DNA from: Solirubrobacteraceae bacterium | GTDB taxonomy: Bacteria; Actinomycetota; Thermoleophilia; Solirubrobacterales; Solirubrobacteraceae | Direction: 5' to 3' | NCBI GenBank assembly: GCA_024711025.1 | Contig: JANJTP010000043.1 | Coordinates: forward strand, 95,971-159,970 | DNA: 64,000 nt | Part shown: positions 27,962-36,866 of the stretch, piece by piece | Layout: every line of letters starts with the position of its first letter | Numbering within the stretch: position 1 is the stretch's first letter | Notes under the pieces: generated by a model | Told to the model about the DNA's origin: nothing | Database searches by the model: none | What the model saw: the letters and a program-made list of their open reading frames with translations, nothing else | Translations under genes and position numbers: made by a program

Positions 27962-27962
27962 G

Positions 27963-29396
27963 TCAGGCCCCGTCGGCCCGCGCGCTCGTCAGCACCACCC
28001 CTATGTCGTTGAGCCCGAGCCGCTGCAGCATCGCGCCCGCGCTCTCCGCCCGCGGACGGACGGTCTGGCCGGCGCGGGCGACCACGACGACGCTGTCCGA
28101 CAGGAGGGCGAGCCGCGAGGGATCGCCCGCCGCCAGCGGAGAGCCGAGGATGATCACGTAGTCGGCCTGCTCCCGCAGCGCCTGCACGAGTGCCGCGCCG
28201 CGATCGCCCCGCGCCATCGTCGCCAACGCGGCCTGCCACCCCTCGAGCGTCAGCACCCGCAGACGGCCGGCGCGCATCCCGTCGCGGGTGTGAGCCGTGA
28301 GGTCGAGCTGCTGCAGCAGCTCGTCGACGGACCCGTCCGCAATGTCCGGCGCCGACGGGTCCGCGGGCGCCCCGCCTCCCGCGGATCCACCGGCGAAGTC
28401 GAGATGGCTGCGCAGGTCGGCCTCCTGAGGATCGCAGTCGACGCAGATCACGTCGCTCCCGGTCTGCGCGAGCGCGATCGCGAGGCTGGCGACGACGGCG
28501 ACGGCGCCCTCGCCGCGCTGCGTGCTGGTCACCAGGCTCACGCTGCCGAGCCCGTGCTCGGAGCGGCCGTTTCGCATCAGCTCGAAGTTCAGCGCGAGCG
28601 TCTGCACGGCGTCGTCGACCATGGCCGCGCGGTGCGTGGAGCGACCCCGGCCGCCGGCGAGGCTGGCGATCACGGGCGCCCCGAACGCCGCCTCCGCCTC
28701 GTCACGGGTGCGGATCCGGTCGTCCAGGCGCTCGCGGACAAATGCCAGCACGAGACCGACGACAAGGCCGACGACGCCCGCCGTCATGGCCGTCGACGCG
28801 CGCTGCGGGGAGATCGCCTTCGGATCGGCGTGGGCGGCGTTGAAGATCGTCGCGAAGAGGATCGGCGTGGTCGAGCCGCCGCCGAACGAACCGGCGCGGA
28901 CGCCGAGCTTCCTGTCGACCTCCGCGGTGAACGACCGTCCGAACTCGTCGAGGATCGTGCGCGCCTTCTCGGGCGTGTCCGCCGTGTAGGCGACCTCGAG
29001 CACCGAGCTGCCGGGCTGCACGACGACCTTCAGCTTCTTGTCGATCTCCTCGGGCGTCATGTCGAGGCCGAGCCTCCTGATGACCGACGAGGCGACGACC
29101 TCGCTCTCGAGCAGCGTCGTCATCGTCTGGGTCAGCGACTGGCTGCCGATCACCGGCTGCACGTCGCCGCCCGCCTGGCCGACGACGAGCTTCATCTCGG
29201 CCCTGTACTTGGGCGTCTGCAGGCCGGTCACGACGATGGCGGCGCCGACGGCCAGGAACGTGACGAGCGCGACGACCCACCACTGGCGCTTGACTACGTC
29301 CGCGAGGCGTCGCGGACGAGGGCTCTTGGGCTCGTCGTGCACGAACGGTCTCCCGTTGGCCGCCCGCGCTCCGGACGACTCGGTCAGGCGTGGCAT
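27963..29396 (-). CDS. Wzz-like chain-length protein fused to a degenerate tyrosine-kinase domain
   Basis: A 477-residue protein. Residues 30-220 are a Wzz domain with two membrane segments (about 39-58 and 204-220) and the TPKYRAEMKLVV strand typical of the family. Residues 260-477 resemble the cytoplasmic BY-kinase/CpsD domain. The Walker A region is TSTQRGEGAVAVV (290-302), where the family has G-E-G-K-[ST]; the Lys and Ser/Thr are replaced by Ala-Val. Walker A' is kept (VICVDCD, 316-322). No C-terminal tyrosine cluster is present. It probably sets chain length without kinase activity. ATG 29396 follows AGGAAGGGA. Confidence 0.85.
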   Translation of the reverse strand: MPRLTESSGARAANGRPFVHDEPKSPRPRRLADVVKRQWWVVALVTFLAVGAAIVVTGLQTPKYRAEMKLVVGQAGGDVQPVIGSQSLTQTMTTLLESEVVASSVIRRLGLDMTPEEIDKKLKVVVQPGSSVLEVAYTADTPEKARTILDEFGRSFTAEVDRKLGVRAGSFGGGSTTPILFATIFNAAHADPKAISPQRASTAMTAGVVGLVVGLVLAFVRERLDDRIRTRDEAEAAFGAPVIASLAGGRGRSTHRAAMVDDAVQTLALNFELMRNGRSEHGLGSVSLVTSTQRGEGAVAVVASLAIALAQTGSDVICVDCDPQEADLRSHLDFAGGSAGGGAPADPSAPDIADGSVDELLQQLDLTAHTRDGMRAGRLRVLTLEGWQAALATMARGDRGAALVQALREQADYVIILGSPLAAGDPSRLALLSDSVVVVARAGQTVRPRAESAGAMLQRLGLNDIGVVLTSARADGA

Positions 29397-29482
29397 CTTA
29401 GTCCCTTCCTCGGTGATCGGAGACGGGGTGGACGGGGGTTGCGCAGCCGGGTGCAGGGGTCGCGCGACGAGCGCCGTGCGGA

Positions 29483-29488
29483 TACGTT
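29483..29488 (+). promoter_or_regulatory. Leaderless-type -10 element for the methyltransferase gene
   Basis: TACGTT lies 6 bases before the ATG at 29495, with no ribosome site between. It fits the TANNNT-6/7-start pattern seen at several genes of this window. Confidence 0.55.
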
Positions 29489-29494
29489 TGCGCC

Positions 29495-30244
29495 ATGGCG
29501 GAGGCTGCCGGCGACAGGGACGAGACGACCGAGGTCCATGCCGCCTACGCTCGCCAGGCGCGCCGCTGGAAGCACGGCAGCTACCGCTCCTGGGAGCCGG
29601 GGAACCTCTTCATCGAGTACGAGAGCGAGCGCGTCGTCCTGCGCCTGCTGGAGCGCCGCGGGCTGCTGCCGCTCGCCGACCGGGAGATCCTCGACGTCGG
29701 CTGTGGATCGGGGCGCGCCCTGCTGCGCCTGCTCGCACGCGGCGCTCGCGTCCCAGGCCTCCACGGCGTGGACGTCCAGCAGGAGCTGATCGAGGAGGCG
29801 CGCGGCGCCGCGCCGAGCCTGGACTTCCGCGTCGGCGACGCCACGGAGCTGCCGTTCGCGGACGACAGCTTCGACATCGTCCTCGCCTCCACCATGCTCA
29901 GCTCGATGCGCAGCGATGCCTCGCGCGCTCAGGCTGCGAGGGAGATGCTGCGAGTCGTCCGCCCCTCCGGCTGCATCGTCGTCTACGAGTTCTCCGTGAA
30001 CCCGCGCAACGCGGAGGTCCGGCCGCTGCGCCCGCGCGATCTGCGACGACTGTTCCCCGGCCTGCGGCTCGACTCCCGGCGCGTGTCGCTCGCGCCGCCG
30101 ATCGCCCGTGCGATCGCACGGAGGTCCTGGCTCGCCTGCACGCTGCTCGGCGCCGTCCCGTTGCTGCGCACCCACACCCTGACGGTCGTCAGCCCACCGC
30201 CCGGCGTTTCTTCGCCGACGGCGGAGGGCGCCTCGCGCGGCTGA
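29495..30244 (+). CDS. Class I SAM-dependent methyltransferase
   Basis: A 249-residue methyltransferase. The SAM-binding motif I is ILDVGCGSGRAL (about 65-76), the acidic end of strand 2 is HGVDVQQELI, motif III region is DATELPFADDSFDIVLASTML. It would methylate a sugar or a lipid-linked intermediate of the polysaccharide pathway. The N-terminal HAAYARQARRWKHG is helical and common in glycan-locus members. It sits alone on the plus strand between two convergent minus-strand genes. Confidence 0.85.
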   Translation: MAEAAGDRDETTEVHAAYARQARRWKHGSYRSWEPGNLFIEYESERVVLRLLERRGLLPLADREILDVGCGSGRALLRLLARGARVPGLHGVDVQQELIEEARGAAPSLDFRVGDATELPFADDSFDIVLASTMLSSMRSDASRAQAAREMLRVVRPSGCIVVYEFSVNPRNAEVRPLRPRDLRRLFPGLRLDSRRVSLAPPIARAIARRSWLACTLLGAVPLLRTHTLTVVSPPPGVSSPTAEGASRG

Positions 30245-30278
30245 GCGCGCCCGCTCTCGTCCGACCCGCATCGGACGA

Positions 30279-33200
30279 TCAGCCGTCCGCCCGGATCGCG
30301 AGGAGGATCGCGACCCCCTTCGACTTTGCCGACAGCAGCGCCGCCCTGGTCCCGGTGGCACCGACCGACGGCAGGCCGGCGACGGCCACCTCCGTCGCGA
30401 TGTTGTACTGGCCGCTCGTCCGCACGTCCCACTGCTCGGCCATGCCCGGCGGCTCGACGAACGTCAGCGGCTGGTTGACGGCGCCGCCGTAGACGAGCAG
30501 CGCGTTGGGCGCCGTCGTGGTGATCGACGGAGCGGTGAGCAGCGACGACTGCGGGTTGGTCACCTGACCGCCGGAGGCGTCGACCGGGGCCAGTGGGTCC
30601 GCGCCGACGATCGCCGCGACACCGCCCGCGATCGCCATGCCCGATCCGCCCGTCAGCGTGAACTTGTACGACGCGGGCTCCGCCGCGCCCGCGATGCGGT
30701 ACCAGGCATGGATCCGCGCGTTCGTCGTCTCGTAGAGGTCGGTGCGCGGCACCGCCGTCCACCCGGTGGGCGGCGTCATGTTGCGGATCGAGCCGCCCTG
30801 GTGGGAGACCACCGCCAGCAGCAGGTCGCCGGCGACGCTCCCCTGCGGTGCCGGGATCGTGAGCGACGTGGCGGGGTGGTTGGCCGTCGCCGACGACGTC
30901 GAGCGGACCGTCGGGTTCCCGCTCGGCGCGGGCGGCGCGCCGTGGCAGGAGTCGGTCCCCGAGTCGGTGAACGAGCCGCCGTCCTCGTGGACGAACTGCC
31001 AGTCGTAGCTGCCGTCGTGGAGGGTCAGCTTCAGCACGCCGTATTCGGTCCCGTTGAACGCCTCGCTGTTCGGCTTCAGCGTGCCCAGGTCGTAGTGGTA
31101 GTAGCCGCCGCTGCCGACGACGAACTCGCGCACGCCGTGCTGCGGGTCGGCAGCGCCGGCGTCGTTCTGGGGCGCGAAGCGCTCGTAGTCGTGGTCGTGT
31201 CCGCTGAGGACGAGGTCGACGCCGTTGTCGTAGGCGATCTTCCACAGGCCCTGGGTGAAGGTCGAGTTGCCGTGCTCGGCCCCCGAGCTCCAGCGAGCGT
31301 CGTGCCACATCGCGATCGTGCAGGCGCCGGGGTGCGCCGCGAGGTCCTGGCGGAACCACTGCTCCATCGCCGTGGGGTCGCAGCCCGCGTAGTCGCCGTA
31401 GCAGCCGGCGTTGAGCGCGACGACGTGCCAAGAGCCGACGTCGTAGCTGTAGTAGAGCTTCAGGCGGTCGGTCGCGGTCGCGCCGAACGGGGTGAGCTGC
31501 GCACCGAAGTAGTCGACGTATCCCTGGCCGGGGAGCGCCCCGCCGGAGACGGTCGCGAGGTCGTGGCCGCCGGGGATCGGGCGGGTGCGCGCCTTGGCGG
31601 CTCCCCAGGTCGGGTCGTAGCAGCTCGCGTACTCCGACGGCTGGCCACTCGGGTAGGCGTTGTCGCCCAGCGTGAAGACGGTCGCGCTCGGGTAGCGCGC
31701 CAGCAGCGCGGCGGTCTGCGCGTCCCCGTCGCCGCTCTCGCAGCCGGCGATGTCGCCGGCGCCGATCATCACCGGGTCGGCGCGCGTGAACGTCCGCGAC
31801 TGGCTGAGGCCCGTGTTGCCCGCCGCATCGCGCTGCTCGGTACGCGCGGTGTACGTGCCCTCGGCGAGCGGCGCCGACTCCACGGAGTAGGAGCCGTCGC
31901 CCTGACGCGTCGCGTTCAGCGTCTGAACCGCGGTGCCGCTCACGTCGGACCCCGAGTAGACGTGCACGGTGACCGTCTGCGAGTCGCCCGGGGCGAGGCC
32001 GGCCGAGCCGGCGAAGGCGACCTTCGCCTCGGCGAGCTGGGCGCCGCTCGCGGGCGTCGTCAACGACACGGTCGGCGCGGCCGTGTCGACGGTCCACGTC
32101 GCGGTGTCGGCCGGGCCCGTGTTGCCCGCGCGATCGATCGCGCGGACGGCGAAGACGTGGCTGCCGTCTGCGAGGCCGGTGTACGCGGCGGGCGAGGAGC
32201 ACGCGGCGAAGGCGGCGCCGTCGAGCCGGCACTCGAACGTGCTCCCGGGCTCGTCGGAGGTGAACGCCAGGCTCGCGCTCGTCTGGGTCGTCGGGCTCGG
32301 CGGATCGACGGCGATCGCGGCCGTCGGGGCCGTCGTGTCGACGGTGAAGGTCCGCGTCGCGCTGGAGCCGGTGTTGCCGGCCGCGTCCGACTGTCGGGCG
32401 TAGGCGGTGTAGACGCCGTCGGCGAGCGCGTCGGCGAAGACGGAGAAGGTGCCGTCCTCCTGACGAGTCGCGCTCAGCGTCTGCAGCAGCGTGCCGCTCG
32501 TGCTCGAGCCGGCGTGGACCAGGACCGTGACGGTGGCCAGGTCGCCCTGCTTCGTCCCCGCGAGGCCGCTGAGGATCGGCCTTGCGACGCTCGACACGCT
32601 GCCGTCGGCCGGCGTCTGGAGATCGACGACCGGCGGGGTCGTGTCCGGGGCGCTGGAGTCCACGGTGAACGTCGTCGTCGCGCTCTGGCCCGTGTTGCCC
32701 GCCGCGTCGGACTGCTCGGCACGGGCGGTGTAGGTGCCGTCGGCCAGGGCCGCGGCGTCCACGGCGTACTGTCCGCCCGACTCCACGGAAGCGGTCACGA
32801 CCTGCACCGGCAGGCCCCACGCGATCGTCCCGGCGAAGACGGCCACGGACAACGTCGTCGCGTCGCCGGGCGCGGTGCCCGCGACCCCGCCCAGCGTCGG
32901 GCTGGGATCGCTGCTGGAGCTCCCGTCCACGGGCTCGGTGAGCGTGACGACCGGCGCCGTGGTGTCGACCGTCCACGTCGCGGAGGCCGCCGACCCGACG
33001 TTCCCGGCCACGTCGACCGCGCGCACGTCGAACGCGTGGCCGCCCTCGGCCAGGCCCGAGTAGCTCTTCGGCGACGAGCAGGCGGCGAAGGCGCCGCCGT
33101 CCAGACGGCACTCGAACACGGCGCCGGAATCGCTCGAGGAGAAGGCGAGGTCGGCGGTCGTCGAGGACGTCGGGTCAGCGGGGCGGGCGTCGATCGACGC

Positions 33201-34580
33201 GCTCGGTGCCGTCGTGTCGACGACCCAGCTCGCGGTGGCGGCCGCCCCCACGTTGCCGGCGGCGTCGATCGCGCGCACGTCGAACGCGTGGCCGCCCTCG
33301 GCCAGGCCCGAGTAGCTCTTCGGCGACGAGCAGGCGGCGAAGGCGCCGCCGTCGAGACGGCACTCGAACGTGCTTCCGGGCTCGTCCGACGCGAGCGCGA
33401 ACGTCGCCGCGCTGGAGGCGACCGTTCCCTGGGGCCCCGACGTGATGGAGGCGACCGGCGCCCTCGTGTCGACCGTGAACGTCGCGGGAGCGCTGCGACC
33501 GACGTTGCCCGAGGAGTCCGACTGCTCGGCCTGCGCGGTATAGACCCCATCCGCGGGCGCGGGGCCCGTCACGGAGTAGCTGCCGTCGGACTGACGCGTG
33601 GCGCTGAGGGTCTGGACGGGGGTGCCGGTCGCGGCCGAGCCCGCGTAGACCCACACCGTCACGGTCGTCGAGTCGCCCGCGGTGGTCCCGGCGACGCCCG
33701 CATACCGAGGCGCGTTCGTGGCGCTTCCGCCAGCCGGCTGGGTCAGCGTCACCGTCGGCGGCGTGCCGTCGACGAGGCCCTTGAGGTAGTGCGCCTGGAT
33801 CCGTGCCGCCGAGAGCGCCTTCGTGTACACCGCGACCTCGTCCAGCGCACCGCCGAAGTAGTACTGGCCGTCGTTCGTTCGGCCGAGGTTGAGCGGCAGG
33901 GCGTTGGGCGTGAGGGCGATGGTGGAGGTCGCCGAGGCGACGAGCGCGCCGTCGACGTAGATCCGCGCCGTCGCGTTGTCGTACGTCGCAACGATGTGGT
34001 GCCACGCCGTGTTCAGCACCCCGCTCGTCACCGTGACGTAGGTGGTCCCGTTGCCGAAGTACGCCTGGAGGCGGTTCGACGTGTTGAGCCAGATCGCGTA
34101 GTTCTCGAGCTTCGACTGCCCGTTGCCGGGCTTGCCGACGAGCACCTGGTAGGCGGCCGACTTCGTGCGCCGCGCCCACATCTCCACGGTGACGGCGGCG
34201 GTGGCGTTGAGCGCCGACGAGGACGGGACGACCATGCGCCCGTTGACCCCGTCGAACACCGCCCCGGTGCTTCCGTCGGCGAGCGCGCCGGGCTGGCCGA
34301 GCGCCACGCCCCCCGCGTACGAGCCGTTGCTGGCGCCGAGCTCGTCGAGCGCGACGGTGCCGCTCGCCTCGCCCAGCCGCCAGTAGGCGGCCGGCCCGTC
34401 GGCCATCACCTCGTCGCGATAGCTCGTCTGCAGCGGAAGCGAGGAGTCGAGCGTGTCGGCGCCGGCGCCGGGCGCGATCGAGCCGAGGAGCACGATCGCG
34501 GCCAGCAGGCCGAGGATCGACGCCACCACCCCGCGCAGGAGCGAGAGGGAACTGCCGGTGCTGGGGCGACGGCGCTGCAT
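30279..34580 (-). CDS. Very large secreted LamG / Ig-like repeat / metallophosphatase-like protein (copy A)
   Basis: 1433 residues. An N-terminal export signal (about 10-40) leads to a LamG-type jelly-roll (about 43-267: AYWRLGEASG, WHHIVATYD, YVDGALVAS). About seven Ig-like modules follow (268-930), several with FECRLDGGAFAACSSP and RAIDAAGN. A calcineurin-like domain (about 935-1207) has GDNAYPSGQPSEY and GHDHDYERFAP. A beta-rich domain that ends in VAILLAI closes the chain. The normally invariant GNHD is GGHD (G1004-D1007) and WHHP is WHDA, so catalysis is doubtful. ATG 34580 lies 5 bases after the nucleotidyltransferase stop. Likely a surface glycan-binding protein. Confidence 0.83.
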   Translation of the reverse strand: MQRRRPSTGSSLSLLRGVVASILGLLAAIVLLGSIAPGAGADTLDSSLPLQTSYRDEVMADGPAAYWRLGEASGTVALDELGASNGSYAGGVALGQPGALADGSTGAVFDGVNGRMVVPSSSALNATAAVTVEMWARRTKSAAYQVLVGKPGNGQSKLENYAIWLNTSNRLQAYFGNGTTYVTVTSGVLNTAWHHIVATYDNATARIYVDGALVASATSTIALTPNALPLNLGRTNDGQYYFGGALDEVAVYTKALSAARIQAHYLKGLVDGTPPTVTLTQPAGGSATNAPRYAGVAGTTAGDSTTVTVWVYAGSAATGTPVQTLSATRQSDGSYSVTGPAPADGVYTAQAEQSDSSGNVGRSAPATFTVDTRAPVASITSGPQGTVASSAATFALASDEPGSTFECRLDGGAFAACSSPKSYSGLAEGGHAFDVRAIDAAGNVGAAATASWVVDTTAPSASIDARPADPTSSTTADLAFSSSDSGAVFECRLDGGAFAACSSPKSYSGLAEGGHAFDVRAVDVAGNVGSAASATWTVDTTAPVVTLTEPVDGSSSSDPSPTLGGVAGTAPGDATTLSVAVFAGTIAWGLPVQVVTASVESGGQYAVDAAALADGTYTARAEQSDAAGNTGQSATTTFTVDSSAPDTTPPVVDLQTPADGSVSSVARPILSGLAGTKQGDLATVTVLVHAGSSTSGTLLQTLSATRQEDGTFSVFADALADGVYTAYARQSDAAGNTGSSATRTFTVDTTAPTAAIAVDPPSPTTQTSASLAFTSDEPGSTFECRLDGAAFAACSSPAAYTGLADGSHVFAVRAIDRAGNTGPADTATWTVDTAAPTVSLTTPASGAQLAEAKVAFAGSAGLAPGDSQTVTVHVYSGSDVSGTAVQTLNATRQGDGSYSVESAPLAEGTYTARTEQRDAAGNTGLSQSRTFTRADPVMIGAGDIAGCESGDGDAQTAALLARYPSATVFTLGDNAYPSGQPSEYASCYDPTWGAAKARTRPIPGGHDLATVSGGALPGQGYVDYFGAQLTPFGATATDRLKLYYSYDVGSWHVVALNAGCYGDYAGCDPTAMEQWFRQDLAAHPGACTIAMWHDARWSSGAEHGNSTFTQGLWKIAYDNGVDLVLSGHDHDYERFAPQNDAGAADPQHGVREFVVGSGGYYHYDLGTLKPNSEAFNGTEYGVLKLTLHDGSYDWQFVHEDGGSFTDSGTDSCHGAPPAPSGNPTVRSTSSATANHPATSLTIPAPQGSVAGDLLLAVVSHQGGSIRNMTPPTGWTAVPRTDLYETTNARIHAWYRIAGAAEPASYKFTLTGGSGMAIAGGVAAIVGADPLAPVDASGGQVTNPQSSLLTAPSITTTAPNALLVYGGAVNQPLTFVEPPGMAEQWDVRTSGQYNIATEVAVAGLPSVGATGTRAALLSAKSKGVAILLAIRADG
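33018..33369. repeat. Near-identical 100-bp direct repeats inside the Ig modules
   Basis: 33018-33117 and 33270-33369 match at all but one base I could find, at an offset of 252 bp (84 codons), the length of one module. Neighbouring modules are much less alike, so this is a recent in-frame duplication or gene conversion and a likely site of copy-number change. Confidence 0.8.
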
Positions 34581-34585
34581 CTCGT

Positions 34586-35395
34586 TCAACCGAACGCGCC
34601 GGATACGCGTGCTCCGTCGTCGACCCGGCGGACCGCCTCGTCGTCGGCCAGCCACGCGTCGACCGCCTGCTCGTAGTCGTCGTGACGCCCGATGTCGAAC
34701 CAGAGCCCGTCGAAGAAGTAGGCGCCGACCCGCTCGTTCGCCGTGAGCAGCGCCTGGACCAGGTCCGGAAAGTCGAAGTAGGCCTCGGACGGGATGTGCT
34801 CGAGGGCCCTCGGCTCGAGGACGTAGATCCCCATGCTGACGGTCGAGACGATCTCCGGCTTCTCCTCGAAGCCGACTATCGGCAGCCGACCGCCATCCGG
34901 CGCGTCGTCCTCGGCCGGCCCCACGAGCAGGACCCCGTAGTCGATCTTGATCGTGCGCCGATGCGTCGCGATCGTCAGCACGTTGTCGCTCTCGCGGTGG
35001 TGGCGCACGAGGTCCTGGAAGTCGAGCGTCGTGAGGATGTCGCCGTTCATGGCGACGAACGTGTCGTCCAGGCCGTCGATCAGCCGCAGCGGAGCGGCGG
35101 TCCCCAGCGCGTCCTCCTCGTGCACGAAGCCGATCTCGGCGCCGTTGCTCTCCAGGTGCTGCGACACCGCGCGAATGAGGTGCGAGAGGTAGCCGACGCA
35201 GAGCGTGATGTCGGTCAGCCCCTGCGCGGCGAGCCGGTGGACGACGATCTCGAGGATCGAGCGGTCGCCGATCGGCATGAGCGGCTTGGGGAGCACCGAC
35301 GTGTAGGGCGCCAGCCGCGTCCCGCGACCGCCCGCGAGGACGGCCACCCTGACGCCGGCCACGCCTGGGGCGCCGTTCATTCGGGCGCCGTTCAT
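34586..35395 (-). CDS. Sugar-1-phosphate nucleotidyltransferase
   Basis: A 269-residue nucleotidyltransferase that makes an NDP-sugar from a sugar-1-phosphate and NTP. The signature is VLAGGRGTRLAPYTSVLPKPLMPIG split as LAGGRGTRL and PKPLMP (about 20-43), and the metal-binding Asp is in AMNGDILTT. EKPEIVSTVSMGIYVL is the sugar-binding strand. It resembles GDP-mannose and glucose-1-phosphate types, but the base cannot be told. Start ATG 35395 overlaps the sugar transferase stop (ATGA). Confidence 0.88.
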   Translation of the reverse strand: MNGARMNGAPGVAGVRVAVLAGGRGTRLAPYTSVLPKPLMPIGDRSILEIVVHRLAAQGLTDITLCVGYLSHLIRAVSQHLESNGAEIGFVHEEDALGTAAPLRLIDGLDDTFVAMNGDILTTLDFQDLVRHHRESDNVLTIATHRRTIKIDYGVLLVGPAEDDAPDGGRLPIVGFEEKPEIVSTVSMGIYVLEPRALEHIPSEAYFDFPDLVQALLTANERVGAYFFDGLWFDIGRHDDYEQAVDAWLADDEAVRRVDDGARVSGAFG

Positions 35396-36384
35396 GCCGC
35401 CCGCCTCCTCTCCGGACCGCCCGCCCGTCGCGCGCGCCGCGACGTTCGCGGCGCCCGGCGGAGCGTCATCCGCCCCGTCTCGCGGTGGACCGCGACGTCG
35501 CGCCGCAAGAGCATCGCGACCGCCGTCCAGAGCAGGATGCGGACGTCCATGGCGACCGTGCGCCGCGATGCGTAGAGCGTGTCCATGACGATCTTCTGCG
35601 GGAGCAGGCGCTCGACGTAGTCGGCCATCGCGTCCTGTGCGTCGAGGATGTCCCGCTCGCGCGCGAAGGCGAGCTGCGAGAAGCCGGTGATCCCCGGCTT
35701 GGCCTCCAGCACCTTCGCGTACTCCACGCGCCGGGCGCGGACGAAGCCGGGATCCTCGGGGCGCGGGCCGACGAGGCTCATGTCCCCTCGCAGCACGTTC
35801 CACAGCTGCGGCAGCTCGTCGAGCTTCGTCGCCGCCAGCCACGGGCCGATCCGCGTGAACCGGTGATCGCCGGCGGTGGTCAGCGCGGGCCCGGTGGCGC
35901 CGTGCCTCATCTTGCGGAACTTCAGCACGCGGAGCTCCCGCCCCCTGCGACCGACTCGCGCGCAGGCGTAGAAGGGCGGCCCCGGGCTGTCGACCAGCAC
36001 GGCGAGACCGACGACGAGGAACAGCGGCAGGCAGAGGATCAGCAGGACGAGCGAGACGAGGATGTCCAGGACGCGTTTCTCGGCGGAGTCCAGCCGCCCG
36101 GCGACGGACTTCGGAACGGCGGGGACCTCGCCGGCGATCGTCGTCGTAGCGCCGAGCTCCGATGCGCCACGCAGCCCCCGGAACGCCGACCTGGCCGGCG
36201 TGAAGGTCGACCGCGCCATCGGCTCGGACGCGACGTGCCGGGCCAGCGTCCGGGCGTGGCCGCTGCCGATCGCGCTCATCGCCGCGCCACCGGTCGCCCC
36301 GAGATCCTCGCCCACGTGGGCGTCGGGCGATGGCGGCGGGCGGGCGCGCTTCGCCCCTCCTCGATCCTGGAGCGCAGCTTCCAT
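35392..36384 (-). CDS. Polyprenyl-phosphate sugar-1-phosphate transferase (initiating enzyme)
   Basis: 330 residues from ATG 36384. The C-terminal 220 residues are the bacterial sugar transferase domain: one membrane helix (ILVSLVLLILCLPLFLVVGLAVL), FKFRKM-type KFRKMRHGA, the TKLDELPQLWNVLRGDMSLVGPRP block split here as LDELPQLWNVLRG and SLVGPRP, and KPGITGFSQL. It puts the first sugar-1-phosphate on undecaprenyl phosphate. ATG 36384 is in frame and preceded by GAAGGGGGGG; ATG 36279 (295 residues) is an alternative. The four extra helices of WbaP-type proteins are absent. Confidence 0.87.
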   Translation of the reverse strand: MEAALQDRGGAKRARPPPSPDAHVGEDLGATGGAAMSAIGSGHARTLARHVASEPMARSTFTPARSAFRGLRGASELGATTTIAGEVPAVPKSVAGRLDSAEKRVLDILVSLVLLILCLPLFLVVGLAVLVDSPGPPFYACARVGRRGRELRVLKFRKMRHGATGPALTTAGDHRFTRIGPWLAATKLDELPQLWNVLRGDMSLVGPRPEDPGFVRARRVEYAKVLEAKPGITGFSQLAFARERDILDAQDAMADYVERLLPQKIVMDTLYASRRTVAMDVRILLWTAVAMLLRRDVAVHRETGRMTLRRAPRTSRRARRAGGPERRRAA

Positions 36385-36866
36385 GCGACTGGCATGACCC
36401 CCCCTTCGACGATCCTCGAGGGGCTCGCGGCCGATCAGACCTGCCGCCCCCGTCCGGGTTTCCTCGGGAATGGTGGCCGTGCCGGGCGCCCACGTCCGGG
36501 GAAGTTCGTGGCGGCCACGGGTTGGGAGCCACGGCCCCGTGGGGTAGAAACCCTCAACCTCGCGGGTGAGGTTCTTCCCCCAGGCCAATTCCCGACCTGG
36601 GCAACCGGCCGCACGGCGGCATGACCCCCGCCACAGGGGGTACGGGATGCACGACGACCGACGCGCACGGAAGAGCGGCGTGATCGCCGCGACGAGCGGT
36701 CGCCCTCTCCGCCGATCGTCCGCGCCGCTCACGCAGGCGGGAAGCAGAGCCGATCCGTGTCCGCATGCTGACTGCGCGACGCAGTGGGGAGCGGCGACTC
36801 CGCGAAGGCTCGACCGGTGTGTTCAGGCTCACAAACCACGTTATGGGGCCTCCGCAGACTGGCGCG
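36385..36866. promoter_or_regulatory. 482-bp gap with a chain of hairpins upstream of the sugar transferase
   Basis: No gene is seen. Four inverted repeats lie in a row: CCACGG-CC-CCGTGG (36529-36542), AACCTC/GAGGTT (36556-36573), CCCAGG/CCTGGG (36579-36601) and CCCCC/GGGGG (36625-36640). On the minus strand they would form the leader of the sugar transferase mRNA, which ends in GAAGGGGGGG before the ATG. A similar arrangement precedes the UDP-sugar dehydrogenase. The right end (36820-36866) is AT-richer (ACAAACCACGTTATGG) and probably holds the promoter of the beta-helix gene on the plus strand. Confidence 0.5.

Noticed and set aside
14042..29396. An exosortase/PEP-CTERM system, suggested by the FemAB, deacetylase and Wzz-like genes
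   Set aside because: No exosortase and no sorting-signal protein is encoded in the window.
30708..34676. A very long open frame on the plus strand opposite the LamG-Ig-phosphatase gene
   Set aside because: It is rich in Arg, Val and Ala with no domain, is the mirror of G/C third-position bias, and the minus-strand frame has clear domains and a signal peptide.
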